Source: Caldovatus sediminis
GTDB taxonomy: Bacteria; Pseudomonadota; Alphaproteobacteria; Acetobacterales; Acetobacteraceae
NCBI RefSeq assembly: GCF_014644455.1
Contig: NZ_BMKS01000002.1
Coordinates: 372,001 to 436,000, forward strand
Direction of reading: 5' to 3'
Length of the DNA: 64,000 nucleotides
Shown: in pieces, positions 7,780 to 18,669 of the stretch
Position numbering within the stretch: the stretch's first letter is position 1
Layout: every line of letters starts with the position of its first letter
Made by a program: the position numbers and the translations under genes
Notes under the pieces: model-generated
What the model saw: the letters and a program-made list of their open reading frames with translations, nothing else
What the model was told of the DNA's origin: nothing
Database searches by the model: none

Positions 7780-8865
7780 ATGGCGGAGGACTCGCGGGAG
7801 CAGGGCGCCGAGGACAGGACCGAGCCGGCGACGCCGCGGCGGATCGAACGCGCGCGAGAGGAGGGACAGGTCGCCCTGTCGCGCGAGGCGGTGGCGATGG
7901 GCACCCTCGCGGGCGGGCTGGGCGTCGGCGCGGTTCTGCTGCCGGCGCTCGGTGCCGAGACGCTGCGCGCGATGCGCGGAGTGCTGGAAGGGGCGGGGCA
8001 CGCGCTGGCCTGGCGGGGCGCGGCGGTGGAGATCGCGCGGGTCGGCGCCCTCGCGGTGCTCCCTGTGGCCGGCGGCGCAGCGCTCGGCGCGGCGCTGTCG
8101 GTGCTGCTGCAGACCAGGGGGCTGGTGGCGCCGCGCCTGCTGCGCCCGAAGCTCGGCCGCATCAGCCCGCGCTCGGGCCTGCGGCGGCTGCTCGGCGCGG
8201 ATGCGGCGATCGAGCTGATGCGTACCCTCCTCAAGCTCGGCGCGGTGGGCGCGGCGCTGTGGTGGGCGATTCCGCGTGATCTGGCGCCGCTCGCCTCGAT
8301 GCTGCACCTGCCCCCGGCCGCGCTGGCCGGCACGGCATTCGTGTTGGGGATGCGGTTGGCGCTCGCCGGGCTTGCCGCCTTCGCGCTGGTTGCGGCGCTC
8401 GACCTGCTGCTCGCCCGCGCGCGCCACCAGCGGCGATTGCGGATGAGCCGGCGCGACCTGCGCGAGGAGCTGCGGGAGAGCGAGGGCGACCCGCAGGTGA
8501 AGGCGCGGCTGCGCCGGATCCGGCAGGCACGCTCGCGTCGGCGCATGCTGGCGGCGGTGCGCAAGGCGGCGGTGGTTGTGACCAACCCGACGCATTACGC
8601 CGTCGCCCTCGCCTACGAGCGCGGATCGAGCGCGGCGCCGCGCGTGGTGGCGAAGGGCGTCGACTCGCTGGCCGCGCGCATCCGCGCCGAGGCCGAGCGG
8701 CACGGCGTGCCGGTGGTGGCCAACCCGCCGCTGGCGCGGGCGCTGCACGGGCTGGAGCTGGAGGCCGAGATCCCGGTCGAGCACTACCAGGCGGTGGCCG
8801 AGATCATCGCCTTCGTCTGGCGCCTGCGGCCGGCCGCGGCCGGTGCCGCGTCAGCCGCGACGTGA
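7780..8865 (+). CDS. flhB: Flagellar export switch protein FlhB
   Basis: Controls the substrate-specificity switch of the export apparatus. The 361-residue protein has the N-terminal motif ATPRRIERAREEGQVALS, four membrane segments between about 40 and 215, and a cytoplasmic domain with the autocleavage motif NPTH at 269-272. Asn269 is the known cleavage residue in Salmonella. The stop overlaps the GTG start of the downstream histidine kinase as GTGA, so the two are probably translationally coupled. Confidence 0.96.
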   Translation: MAEDSREQGAEDRTEPATPRRIERAREEGQVALSREAVAMGTLAGGLGVGAVLLPALGAETLRAMRGVLEGAGHALAWRGAAVEIARVGALAVLPVAGGAALGAALSVLLQTRGLVAPRLLRPKLGRISPRSGLRRLLGADAAIELMRTLLKLGAVGAALWWAIPRDLAPLASMLHLPPAALAGTAFVLGMRLALAGLAAFALVAALDLLLARARHQRRLRMSRRDLREELRESEGDPQVKARLRRIRQARSRRRMLAAVRKAAVVVTNPTHYAVALAYERGSSAAPRVVAKGVDSLAARIRAEAERHGVPVVANPPLARALHGLELEAEIPVEHYQAVAEIIAFVWRLRPAAAGAASAAT

Positions 8866-10814
8866 TTTCGCAGCGAGAGCTCCGTCAACTGTCGCCGCGA
8901 CGCTTGCCGCGGCCGCGCCGGGTCGCGCCTGATGGGGAGGTGCGAGGACCGGAGGCGGGGCCGGAGACGGACGGCGCGATGGAGGATCGCGGCAGCGGCA
9001 TGTCGGCCGGCGGTGGGTTGCGTGCGGCGGGGGGCGGTGAGGTGGCGGAAGGGGCGGGCAGCGGCGTGGGGGGCGCCGAGGCGCCCGCCCCGGTGGCCCG
9101 CGGATCGGCGGTGCGGCGGCTGCTCTCTCGCGGCGGACGGGGACCGACCTCTGGCGCCGACGGGTCGAAGGGGATCGGGACCGACCTGGAGGCACGCTTC
9201 GGCCCTGCGCGTGCGGAGGCGTTCCGCGCGCTGTTCGAGGCTGATTCCGTCGGCGTCGCCCTGCTCGACACGGCCGGGCGCCTGCTCGCGGCGAACCCGG
9301 CGCTGCGGGATCTCCTGGCGGGCACGCGGGCGGAGACGGCGCTGCGCGATGACGGCCCCGCCACGGCGCTGTTCGCGCCGGAGCACCGCGCCGCGGTCCG
9401 CACGCGCATCGCTGCCGCGGCCGCCGGCCGCGGCGCGCCCGGTTCGACGGCGGCCGGAGAGCCGGCGCCGCTCGAGGTGCGCCTCGATCGGGCGCCCGGC
9501 GCCGATGGCGCGAACACGGCCGTGGAGGTCGCGTGCCGTCCCCTGCGCGGCCGGGACGGCGTGGTCGAGGGCGTCCTGCTGCGCGTCATCGACGCGACGC
9601 CACGGCTGCGGCTGCAGGCCGGGCTGGCGCGCGCCGGCGCGCACGAGGCGATCGCGCGGCTCGCCGGCGGCGTGGCGCACGACTTCAACAACCTGCTCAC
9701 CGCGGTAATCGGCGGCGCAGAGACGGCGCTCGCCCGTCGGCCCGAGGAGGCGGTCGCGGCCGAGCTGCACCACATCCTCGATGGGGCGCGCCGCGGCGCC
9801 GCGCTGGTCGGCCGGCTGCTCGCCTTCGCCCGGCAGCAGACTCTCCAGCCGCGGGTGATCGCGCTGAACGAGGCGGTGCGCGGGGCCGCAGGGCTGGTGC
9901 GGCGGCTGGTCGGCGACCGCGTGCGCGTCGAGCTGGCGCTCGAAGAGCCGGGGCGGCTGGTGCGGGTGGACCCGGTGCAGCTCGACCAGGCGCTGCTCAA
10001 CCTCGCTGCCAACGCGCGCGACGCGATGCCGGAGGGCGGCACGCTGCGCCTCGCGACCTCCCGCGCGACGCTGCTGCGGCCGCGGCAGGAGCCGGGCGCG
10101 ACGGAGCCGATCCCGCCCGGGCGCTGGGTGGTGCTGGAGGTCGCCGACACGGGATCCGGCATCCCGCCGGAGGTTCTGCCGCGCCTGTTCGAGCCCTTCT
10201 TCACCACCCGGCGCGACCAGGGCGGCACGGGGCTCGGGCTGGCGACGGTGCAGGGCGTGCTGCGCCAGTCCGGCGGGCATGTGACGGTGCAGAGCCGGCC
10301 AGGAGAGGGGACGGCGTTCCGCCTCTGGCTGCCGCGGCACGAGGCGACGGAGGCGCCGGGCGAGGCGGCGCCAGGCACCGTCACGCCCAGATGCGGTGCG
10401 TACCGGCCGGCGTCGCCCCCATGCGGTCCCGGCGCAGCCGCGGGGCCGGTGCTGGTGGTCGAGGACGAATCGCCGGTCCGCCGGCTCGCCGAGCTGGCGT
10501 TGCGCGCCGCCGGCTACGCCGTGCGGTCGGCGTCGGGCGGCGAGGCGGCGCTGGCGGCGCTTGGCGATTCCGAGCTCGATGCGCCCCCGGCGGCACTGGT
10601 CTCCGACGTCTCGATGCCCGGAATGGACGGCCTCGAGCTCGCGCGACGGTTGCGGGAGCGCTTCCCCGGCCTGCCGGTGGTGCTGGTCTCCGGCTACGCT
10701 GAGACGACGATCGGCAAGGACTTGGCGGCCGAGGGACTGCACTTCCTCGCCAAGCCCTACGGGCCGCAGGACCTGGTTGCGGCGGTGCGGGCGGCGTTGG
10801 CCGGAGCAGGGTGA
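8862..10814 (+). CDS. Hybrid histidine kinase/response regulator, CckA-like
   Basis: A 650-residue hybrid kinase. Residues 1-110 are Gly/Pro/Arg-rich and of low complexity. A PAS-like region spans about 115-250. The dimerisation box has His273 in HDFNNLLTAV, and the ATPase domain shows an N box (Asn384), DTGSGI (429-434), FEPFFTT and GTGLGL (455-460). A receiver follows from about 529, with Asp582 and Lys631. The HDFNNLLTA box and the single C-terminal receiver resemble the cell-cycle kinase CckA, which feeds the ChpT-CtrA phosphorelay in alphaproteobacteria. Unlike Caulobacter CckA, no membrane segments are visible. The start (GTG at 8862) is fixed by overlap with flhB, unless a later start is used. 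Confidence 0.75.
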   Translation: MISQRELRQLSPRRLPRPRRVAPDGEVRGPEAGPETDGAMEDRGSGMSAGGGLRAAGGGEVAEGAGSGVGGAEAPAPVARGSAVRRLLSRGGRGPTSGADGSKGIGTDLEARFGPARAEAFRALFEADSVGVALLDTAGRLLAANPALRDLLAGTRAETALRDDGPATALFAPEHRAAVRTRIAAAAAGRGAPGSTAAGEPAPLEVRLDRAPGADGANTAVEVACRPLRGRDGVVEGVLLRVIDATPRLRLQAGLARAGAHEAIARLAGGVAHDFNNLLTAVIGGAETALARRPEEAVAAELHHILDGARRGAALVGRLLAFARQQTLQPRVIALNEAVRGAAGLVRRLVGDRVRVELALEEPGRLVRVDPVQLDQALLNLAANARDAMPEGGTLRLATSRATLLRPRQEPGATEPIPPGRWVVLEVADTGSGIPPEVLPRLFEPFFTTRRDQGGTGLGLATVQGVLRQSGGHVTVQSRPGEGTAFRLWLPRHEATEAPGEAAPGTVTPRCGAYRPASPPCGPGAAAGPVLVVEDESPVRRLAELALRAAGYAVRSASGGEAALAALGDSELDAPPAALVSDVSMPGMDGLELARRLRERFPGLPVVLVSGYAETTIGKDLAAEGLHFLAKPYGPQDLVAAVRAALAGAG

Positions 10815-10842
10815 ATTCCGCGCCATTGTTTACCAAATGTTC

Positions 10843-10877
10843 TTGTTAATTGGCGCGAGCAGGAACATAGTTTGCAC
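10843..10877 (+). promoter_or_regulatory. Putative recA promoter with SOS-like box
   Basis: An A/T-rich island in a GC-rich intergenic region contains TTGTTA (10843-10848) and CATAGT (10866-10871), 17 bases apart: a plausible -35/-10 pair. Overlapping the -10 is GAAC-N7-GCAC (10863-10877), one mismatch from the alphaproteobacterial LexA box GAAC-N7-GAAC. This would leave a leader of about 180 bases before recA. The match is by eye only. Confidence 0.35.
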
Positions 10878-11057
10878 GCTTCGTTAATCGGTCGTGAGGG
10901 GGTCGGATTCGCTTGCGTTCCCTCGCGACCCGGGTGCAAGCGAGGCGGAAAGGGCGATCTCCGGCCGAGTCTTGCGCCCTGCGGTTGCGGGTGCGGCGAG
11001 GAAGGCCAGCCGGCGGACCAGGACATCAGGCGACGGAAAAGTCAGGGACAGCACCGC

Positions 11058-12098
<1,041 letters not shown>

Positions 12099-12128
12099 CG
12101 CGGGCGGGGGCGACCCGGCGCGACGGTT

Positions 12129-12666
12129 TCAGGCGGCGCTGCCGGTGTCGCGCCGGTCCGGGTCGTTCGTCGCCTGGTCCCAGGCAGCGCCTCGGGGTTG
12201 ATCTCGCGCTCCGCGAGCTGGGAGAGCCGCGCGTCGGCGGCCTTCTTCTCCTCGAGCGTCCGGACGAGCAGGTCGCAGGCCTGCCGGTGGCCGACCGCCT
12301 CGAGGAGCACGCACAGCGAGCCGTAGGCCGCGATCTCGTAGTGCTCCACCTGTCGCGCCGCCGCGACCAGGGCGACATCGCGCAGCGGACCCGGCCCCAT
12401 GCCCTCGATCGTCTCCTGCACTTCCTCGATGAGGCCCTGCATGCCCTCGCAGGTGCTGCCCTCGGGGGTATGCCGAGCGTCCGCGCCGCCAGTTCCAGCC
12501 GCTCGATCTGGCGCTCGGTCTCGACCATGTGCTCCTGGATGGCGCGCTTGAGGCTCCGGGAGGAGGCGGCGTCGAGCATGGCCTCCATCGCCCCGAGGGC
12601 CTGGCGCTCGGCGCTCAGCGCGTCGAGCAGTTCGGCCTCCAGAAACCCCCGCATGGTCTCGGCCAT
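12129..12666 (-). pseudogene. Ferritin-like DUF892 (YciE/YciF-type) protein, frameshifted twice
   Basis: The ATG at 12666 has a good GGAGG site and opens MAETMRGFLEAELLDALSAE, the start of a ferritin-like DUF892 protein. The frame is lost after LGIPP, at a run of five C (minus strand) near 12471. It resumes in another frame as EGSTCEGMQGLIEEVQ and VEHYEIAAYGSL, both diagnostic for the family. A second shift near 12190, after EINPEA, is needed to reach AWDQATND and the TGA at 12129. Both breaks are repaired by adding one base. Rejoined, the product would be about 179 residues. DUF892 proteins are stress-linked ferritin-like four-helix proteins of unclear role. It lies between recA and alaS on the opposite strand. 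Confidence 0.75.
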
Positions 12667-13017
12667 GGTCCGTCCTCCGGATGGGTCGGCGCTGCCGCGA
12701 GGGCGGACCGCCCCCACCGACCGGCCGCGTGGCGGGCAGGCCGGACCGCGTGAGCGTGCGCCGCGCCGGCCGCCGGCTGCCGCAAGGCAACGGCGCGCGC
12801 GGGGGCAGGTTGCGGTCGGGCGCGCCTGTCGGCGGCACCGGGCGGGTGGCGGCAGCCGGGCGCCGCCGCAGGCGGTCTCGTCCCTCGACGCTTCCGGCGG
12901 CGCGCGCTAGAGGGACGCCGGGCCCTCCTTGCCCGCCGGCGCGGCCGCCGCGCCGACGCAGGTGGAAGGGGGCGAGCACAAGCGGGGCGTTCGGCCCCAG
13001 ACCGGGCTTTCGGGGCC
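12667..13017. other. 351-bp intergenic region between the DUF892 pseudogene and alaS
   Basis: No convincing gene is seen here. Long open frames cross it in both directions, but they are byproducts of GC content above 75 percent and show no family-like sequence. It must hold divergent promoters for alaS and the DUF892 gene. No -35/-10 pair, T-box or riboswitch could be recognised. Confidence 0.4.
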
Positions 13018-15669
13018 ATGAGCAGCAGCAACGAGATCCGCGCCACCTTCCTCGACTACTTCGCGCGCAACGGCCATACGGTGGTCGAGTCCTCGCCGCT
13101 GGTGCCGCGCAACGACCCGACGCTGCTGTTCACCAACAGCGGCATGGTGCAGTTCAAGAACGTCTTTACCGGCCAGGAGAAGCGGCCTTACGTGCGCGCC
13201 ACCACGGCGCAGAAATGCGTGCGGGCGGGCGGCAAGCACAACGACCTGGACAACGTCGGCTACACCGCCCGGCACCACACCTTCTTCGAGATGCTGGGCA
13301 ATTTCAGCTTCGGCGACTACTTCAAGGAGCAGGCCATCGCCTACGCCTGGGAGCTGCTGACCAGGGACTTCGCCCTGCCGAAGGACCGCCTTCTGGTGAC
13401 GGTGTACGCCGAGGACGAGGATGCCGCCTCCTACTGGAAGAAGGTGGCAGGCCTGCCCGACAGCCGCATCATCCGCATCGCCACCAGCGACAACTTCTGG
13501 CGCATGGGCGACACCGGCCCGTGCGGCCCGTGCTCCGAGATCTTCTACGACCACGGGGCGGAGATCCCGGGCGGGCCGCCCGGCTCGCCGGACGCCGACG
13601 GCGACCGGTTCATCGAGATCTGGAACCTGGTCTTCATGCAGTTCGAGGAGGGGCCGCCGGGCGTGCGCGTGCCGCTGCCCAAGCCCTCCATCGACACGGG
13701 CATGGGGCTCGAGCGCTTCGCCGCCATCCTCCAGGGCAAGCACGACAACTACGACACCGACACGCTGCGCGCGATCATCCTCGCCAGCGCCGAGGCCACC
13801 GGGCACGAGCCGGACGGGCGGTTCAAGGTGAGCCACCGCGTGATCGCCGACCACCTGCGCGCCGCCGCCTTCCTGATCGCCGACGGCGTGCTGCCCTCCA
13901 ACGAGGGGCGCGGCTACGTGCTGCGACGGATCATGCGCCGCGCCATGCGCCATGCGCACATGATGGGGGTCGAGGACCCGCTGATGCACCGGCTGGTGCC
14001 GGTGCTGGTGCGCCAGATGGGCGGCGCCTATCCCGAGCTGGTGCGGGCCGAGCCGCTGGTCACCGAGACGCTGAAGCTGGAGGAGGGGCGCTTCCGCACC
14101 CTGCTCGCCCGCGGCCTCCACCTGCTGGCGGAGGAGACGGCGAGGCTCGGCGCCGGCCAGCCCCTGCCCGGCGAGGTGGCGTTCCGGCTCTACGACACCT
14201 ACGGCTTCCCGCTCGACCTCACCCAGGACGCGCTGCGCGCCGAGGGCCGCGCGGTGGACGTGGCCGGCTTCGAGGCGGCGATGGCCGAGCAGCGCCGGCG
14301 CGCGCGCGCCGCCTGGGCCGGCTCGGGCGAGGCGGCGACCGAGGGCGTCTGGTTCGACGTCAGGGAGAAGGTCGGCGCCACCGAGTTCCTCGGCTACACC
14401 ACCGAGACGGCGGAGGCCGAGATCCGCGCCCTGGTCGCGGGCGGCCGGCCGGTGGAGAGCGCCGCGGTCGGGACCGAGGTCGCGGTGGTGCTGAACCAGA
14501 CGCCCTTCTACGGCGAGAGCGGCGGCCAGGTCGGCGACACCGGCCTGATCAGCGCCGGCGAGGCGTGCCGCATCGTCGTGCGCGACACGCAGAAGAAGCT
14601 CGGCGACCTCATCGTCCACTACGGCACGGTGGCGCACGGCGAGGCCAAGGTCGGCCTCGCCGTGCAGGCGGAGGTGGACCACGAGCGCCGTACCGCCCTC
14701 CGCGCCCACCACAGCGCGACGCACCTGCTGCACGAGGCGCTGCGGCGCCGGCTCGGGACGCATGTGGCGCAGAAGGGCTCGCTGGTGGCGCCGGACCGGC
14801 TGCGCTTCGACATCTCCCACCCGAAGCCGATCGAGCCCGAGGAGCTCGCCTGGGTCGAGCGCGAGGTGAACGCGCGGGTGCGCGAGAACGCCGAGGTGAC
14901 GACCCGGCTGATGACGCCCGAGGCTGCGGTGCAGGCCGGCGCGATCGCCCTGTTCGGCGAGAAGTACGGCGAGGAGGTTCGGGTCGTCGGCATGGGACAG
15001 GACCCGGCGGCGGTGGAGCGGCAGGGCGTCTACTCGCTCGAGCTCTGCGGCGGGACGCATGTCCGGCGCACGGGCGACATCGGGCTGTTCAAGGTGGTCT
15101 CGGAGGGCGCCGTCAGCGCCGGGGTGCGCCGCATCGAGGCGGTGGCCGGCGAGGCCGCGATCCGCGTCGTCGAGGAGGACGAGCGCCACCTTGCCGAGGC
15201 GGCCGCGGCGCTGAAGGTGCGCCCGCCCGAGCTGCCGCAGCGCATCGCCGCGCTGCTCGAGGAGCGGCGGCGGCTGGAGCGCGAGGTGGCGGAGCTGCGC
15301 CGCAAGCTCGCCACTGGCGGGGCGGCGGCGGAGGTGGAGCGGCTGAACGGCGGCCTGCGCGTCGCGCTGCGCGAGGTGGGCGAGGTGCCGGCGCGCGACC
15401 TCAAGGGCCTGGCCGAGGCGATTCTCAAGGGCGGTACCGCGGACGTCGTGGCGCTGGTCAGCACGGCCGAAGGCAAGGCGAACATCGTGGTCGGCGTCGG
15501 CGACGCGGCAAAGGGCAAGGCCGACGCGGTGGCACTGGTGCGGGCCGCGAGCGCCGCCGTCGGCGGCAAAGGCGGGGGCGGCAGGCCGGACATGGCGCAG
15601 GCCGGCGGCCCCGAGGCGGCGAAGGCGGCCGAGGCGCTGGCGGCGGTGCGCCGGGCGCTGGCGGGCTAG
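13018..15669 (+). CDS. alaS: Alanine--tRNA ligase
   Basis: Charges tRNA-Ala and edits mischarged Ser and Gly. The 883-residue protein has the full bacterial layout. The class II catalytic core includes [14 protein letters not shown] and [15 protein letters not shown]. The editing domain has HSATH (565-569) and CGGTH (677-681), which match the zinc/editing residues of E. coli AlaRS. A coiled region precedes the C-terminal DHHA1 domain, which contains the glycine-rich [16 protein letters not shown]. The ATG at 13018 gives the usual start [15 protein letters not shown]. The gene is intact. Confidence 0.98.
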   Translation: MSSSNEIRATFLDYFARNGHTVVESSPLVPRNDPTLLFTNSGMVQFKNVFTGQEKRPYVRATTAQKCVRAGGKHNDLDNVGYTARHHTFFEMLGNFSFGDYFKEQAIAYAWELLTRDFALPKDRLLVTVYAEDEDAASYWKKVAGLPDSRIIRIATSDNFWRMGDTGPCGPCSEIFYDHGAEIPGGPPGSPDADGDRFIEIWNLVFMQFEEGPPGVRVPLPKPSIDTGMGLERFAAILQGKHDNYDTDTLRAIILASAEATGHEPDGRFKVSHRVIADHLRAAAFLIADGVLPSNEGRGYVLRRIMRRAMRHAHMMGVEDPLMHRLVPVLVRQMGGAYPELVRAEPLVTETLKLEEGRFRTLLARGLHLLAEETARLGAGQPLPGEVAFRLYDTYGFPLDLTQDALRAEGRAVDVAGFEAAMAEQRRRARAAWAGSGEAATEGVWFDVREKVGATEFLGYTTETAEAEIRALVAGGRPVESAAVGTEVAVVLNQTPFYGESGGQVGDTGLISAGEACRIVVRDTQKKLGDLIVHYGTVAHGEAKVGLAVQAEVDHERRTALRAHHSATHLLHEALRRRLGTHVAQKGSLVAPDRLRFDISHPKPIEPEELAWVEREVNARVRENAEVTTRLMTPEAAVQAGAIALFGEKYGEEVRVVGMGQDPAAVERQGVYSLELCGGTHVRRTGDIGLFKVVSEGAVSAGVRRIEAVAGEAAIRVVEEDERHLAEAAAALKVRPPELPQRIAALLEERRRLEREVAELRRKLATGGAAAEVERLNGGLRVALREVGEVPARDLKGLAEAILKGGTADVVALVSTAEGKANIVVGVGDAAKGKADAVALVRAASAAVGGKGGGGRPDMAQAGGPEAAKAAEALAAVRRALAG

Positions 15670-15672
15670 GCA

Positions 15673-15698
15673 GGCCGTCCACGCCGGCGGCGACGGCC
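15673..15698. terminator. Hairpin between convergent alaS and DUF599 gene
   Basis: GGCCGTC (15673-15679) and GACGGCC (15692-15698) form a 7-bp stem with a 12-base loop, just after the alaS stop. There is no U-tract. The convergent position makes a terminator role plausible. Confidence 0.35.
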
Positions 15699-15726
15699 GG
15701 CCGCTGGCGGCGCGCAAGCGGCGCCG

Positions 15727-16419
15727 TCAGCGGCGCGCGTTGCCGGCGCGGAGCGCCTCGCGCACCTCGCTGCGGAATTCGCGGCGGTGCAGCTCGCGCA
15801 GCACGAGCAGGCTGGCGATGACGAGCGCCAGCGGATGCAGCAGCCAGGCGAGCGCGGCGAGGCCGAAGTAGTAGCTGCGCAGGCCGGTGCTGAAGTGGCG
15901 CGCGGCGCGGTTGACGACCCGCGCCGCCGCCTCGGCCTGGGCGATGCGCGCGGCGTCCGGCGGCCCGGCCGGGATGCCGGAGACGAGGATCGAGGCGTAG
16001 TTGAACTGCCTGAGCGCCCAGGTCAGCGCGAAGAAGGCGTTGACGAAGATCACCAGGAGCAGGGCGATCTTGGCCTCCCAGGCTGCCTCCTCCGGCACCG
16101 CCGTATAGGGCAGGGCCGCGAGGACGCGGCGGCCGAGGTCGGGCGCGCCCAGCATCGCCACCAGCCCGCCGAGGACGAAGATCGAGGTGGTGGCGAGGAA
16201 GGAGGTGCTCTGCATCAGGTTGCCGATGGTGGCGATGTCAGCGATGCGGTTCTCGCGCTCCAGCATGGCGATCATCCACCGCCGCCGGTGCTCGTCCATC
16301 GCCGCGATGACGCTGCGGGCGCGGATCGCCGGCACGCGGTCGGTGACCAGCGCATAGGCGATCCAGCACAGGAGGAAGACCCCGAGGGCCAGCCAGTCGG
16401 AGAGCGTGAGCGCGGTCAT
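15727..16419 (-). CDS. DUF599 family membrane protein
   Basis: A 230-residue inner-membrane protein with four hydrophobic segments, at about 7-25, 72-92, 118-138 and 184-207. The family-like stretches MIAMLERENRIADIATIGNLMQSTSF and NFASI-type sequence (here FNYASILVSG) place it in DUF599, whose function is unknown. It converges with alaS. Its start lies 18 bases after the stop of the CPBP-like gene upstream on the same strand, so it may belong to an icd-CPBP-DUF599 transcript. Confidence 0.8.
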   Translation of the reverse strand: MTALTLSDWLALGVFLLCWIAYALVTDRVPAIRARSVIAAMDEHRRRWMIAMLERENRIADIATIGNLMQSTSFLATTSIFVLGGLVAMLGAPDLGRRVLAALPYTAVPEEAAWEAKIALLLVIFVNAFFALTWALRQFNYASILVSGIPAGPPDAARIAQAEAAARVVNRAARHFSTGLRSYYFGLAALAWLLHPLALVIASLLVLRELHRREFRSEVREALRAGNARR

Positions 16420-16437
16420 CGGGTCAACGGCGCTGCA

Positions 16438-17219
16438 CTACTGCTGCGGTGCGGCGGGGTGCCGCCGCCGAACTGCGTCGCCCGCCGCAAGCGGCACTAG
16501 GACCGACAGCGCCATTGCGAACAGCGGCCATCGTGGCACGGGGAGTTCGCCGAGGCGGTCCGCCGCCGTGAGCGCCCCCGTCACGCCGAACATGGCGGAC
16601 CAGTCGTGGAGGGCGATGGTGCCCCAGAGATCGTCCGTCACCGCGAGAAAGGCCCTGGTCGCGAGTCCGCCCCCGGTCAGCAGGAGGATCATCGCCGGCT
16701 GGTCGAAGGACGGACTGTGCGCGACGTGATAGATGCCGAAGAGCGCCGCGGCCAGGAGAACGGCGAGCGCCGGCGCCGCGTGCGCGCAGCGCCCCCCGGC
16801 CGCGCCGCCGACCAGGACGGAGCAGACCGGCACCTCCGCGACCGATGCTGGCAGCACCTGGGCGAAGGCGTTCGCTACCACGACCGGGTCGCGCGACGGC
16901 GCCCCTTGCGCGAGATAGAGGCCGAAGCCGAGCAGGAGGCCGGCAACGAGGCCGATCGCCGCACGCCGAAGAGGCGCCGCGTCCGCGAGGCGCAGCATCT
17001 CTGCCGAGGCCACTCGGCGCCGCCACCGGCGAACAGCCACGACGCTGCGGCGGTGCCGATGAGCGGGTTGGCGACCAGCGTGTAAACCGCGCGATCCCAG
17101 GCCGCCTCGGGCCGCAGCAGCGTGCGGATGTGGCCCTCGCGCAGCCGGCAGGCAAGCGTCCAGACGACGTGGAGCGCGAGCGCCGCGCCGAGGCCGGACC
17201 CTCGGCGCGGCGGCGTCAT
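16438..17219 (-). pseudogene. CPBP-like polytopic membrane protein, frameshifted
   Basis: The ATG at 17219 overlaps the icd stop as TGATG and opens [21 protein letters not shown]. That frame continues to about residue 69 (FAGGGAEW), then becomes unlike a protein. The continuation, EMLRLADAAPLRRAAIGLVAG with several membrane segments and a TAG at 16438, is in the next frame. One added base near 17009 restores a product of about 260 residues. FGIYHVAHSP and ALHDWSAMFG resemble the second and third motifs of CPBP/Abi intramembrane proteases. The first motif is weak (AEVPVCS instead of EExxxR). Family assignment is tentative. The loss of frame could be decay or a sequence error. Confidence 0.6.
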
Positions 17220-18433
17220 CACCCCATCGCCTTCTTCAGGTTCTCGTCGATCTTCGCAAGGAAGGCCTGGGTGTTCAGCCAGGGCTGGTCCTTCGAGATC
17301 AGGATCGCGAGATCCTTCGTCATGTGGCCGCTCTCGACCGTCTCGATGCAGACCCGCTCCAGCGTCTCGGCGAAGCGGACCACCTCGGGCGTGTCGTCGA
17401 AACGACCGCGGTAAGCGAGGCCGCGGGTCCAGGCGAAGATCGAGGCGATCGGGTTGGTGCTGGTCTCGCGCCCCTTCTGGTGCTCGCGGTAGTGGCGCGT
17501 GACGGTGCCGTGCGCGGCCTCCGACTCGACCGTCCTGCCGTCCGGCGAGAGCAGGACGCTGGTCATCAGGCCGAGGCTGCCGAAGCCCTGCGCCACGACG
17601 TCGGACTGCACGTCGCCGTCGTAGTTCTTGCAGGCCCAGACGTAGCCGCCCTCCCACTTCAGCGCCGCGGCGACCATGTCGTCGATCAGGCGGTGCTCGT
17701 AGGTGAGACCACGCTTGTCGAACTCGGCCTTGAACTCGGCGTCGAAGATCTCCTGGAACACGTCCTTGAACATGCCGTCATAGGCCTTGAGGATCGTGTT
17801 CTTGGTCGAGAGGTAGACCGGGAAGTTCCGCGCCAGGCCGTAATTGAAGCAGGCGCGCGCGAAGCCCTCGATCGACTCCTTCGTGTTGTGCATGCCGAGC
17901 ACGACACCCGCGCCCTTGAAGTCGTGCACCTCGAGCGTCACCGGCGCGCCGCCGCCGGCGGGCTGGTAGGTGAGCGTCACCTTGCCGGGGCCGGGGATCT
18001 TGGTCTCCGCGGCGCGGTAGATGTCGCCGTAGGCGTGGCGGCCGACGACGATCGGCTTCGTCCAGTGCGGGACCAGGCGCGGGACGTTGCGGCAGATGAT
18101 CGGCTCGCGGAAGATGGTGCCGTCGAGGATGTTGCGGATCGTCCCGTTCGGGGACTTCCACATCTTCTTCAGGCCGAACTCCTTCACGCGCGCCTCGTCC
18201 GGCGTGATGGTCGCGCACTTCACGCCGACGCCGTACTTCTTGATGGCGTAGGCGGCGTCCACGGTCACCTGGTCGTCCGTGGCGTCGCGGTTCTGGATGC
18301 CGAGGTCGTAGTACTTCAGGTCGATGTCGAGGTAGGGGAGGATCAGCTTCTCCTTGATGAAGCCCCAGATGATGCGGGTCATCTCGTCCCCGTCGAGCTC
18401 GACGACGGGGTTCTTCACCTTGATCTTGGCCAT
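17219..18433 (-). CDS. icd: Isocitrate dehydrogenase (NADP+)
   Basis: Oxidises isocitrate to 2-oxoglutarate in the TCA cycle. The 404-residue protein is of the eukaryote-like dimeric type common in alphaproteobacteria. It has [14 protein letters not shown] near the start, the substrate loop [14 protein letters not shown], the metal-binding [24 protein letters not shown] region and [13 protein letters not shown]. The start [18 protein letters not shown] is conserved. Its stop overlaps the start of the CPBP-like gene by one base. Upstream, the leader contains a hairpin-prone GC stretch of unknown meaning. Confidence 0.97.
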   Translation of the reverse strand: MAKIKVKNPVVELDGDEMTRIIWGFIKEKLILPYLDIDLKYYDLGIQNRDATDDQVTVDAAYAIKKYGVGVKCATITPDEARVKEFGLKKMWKSPNGTIRNILDGTIFREPIICRNVPRLVPHWTKPIVVGRHAYGDIYRAAETKIPGPGKVTLTYQPAGGGAPVTLEVHDFKGAGVVLGMHNTKESIEGFARACFNYGLARNFPVYLSTKNTILKAYDGMFKDVFQEIFDAEFKAEFDKRGLTYEHRLIDDMVAAALKWEGGYVWACKNYDGDVQSDVVAQGFGSLGLMTSVLLSPDGRTVESEAAHGTVTRHYREHQKGRETSTNPIASIFAWTRGLAYRGRFDDTPEVVRFAETLERVCIETVESGHMTKDLAILISKDQPWLNTQAFLAKIDENLKKAMG

Positions 18434-18669
18434 GCCGATCCTCGCAACCTGGCGCCGACGCACGGGGCGCCGGCCGCAACGACGGGAACCCGCCCAGAAC
18501 GGGCAGGGCGCGCGGGTTTTCGCATCGGGCCGCGAGGGGGGCAAGACCGGGCGGGCGGCATCGCCGTGGTGACGGCATGCTCCCGCCATCGCGTGCCTGC
18601 CCGCACGCCAGGGCGCTTGCGGCGGCGGCGGCGGCGCACAAGTCTGCATCGGGAACAGGGAGACGGACC

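Noticed and set aside
12471-12480. Programmed -1 frameshifting at the C-run in the DUF892 gene
   Set aside because: A slippery run of C is present, but a second unrelated shift is needed near 12190 and the family is not known to use recoding. Decay or error is simpler.
12681-15821. Very long open frames in other frames and on the opposite strand of alaS and its upstream region
   Set aside because: They mirror alaS in shifted frames, are dominated by Arg, Gly, Pro and Ala, and show no family motif. High GC leaves few stop codons in any frame.
18487-18520. Hairpin AACCCGC...GCGGGTT followed by a short T-run upstream of icd
   Set aside because: Its T-run faces the plus strand, where no gene ends. 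On the icd strand it is only an ordinary leader hairpin with an 18-base loop.
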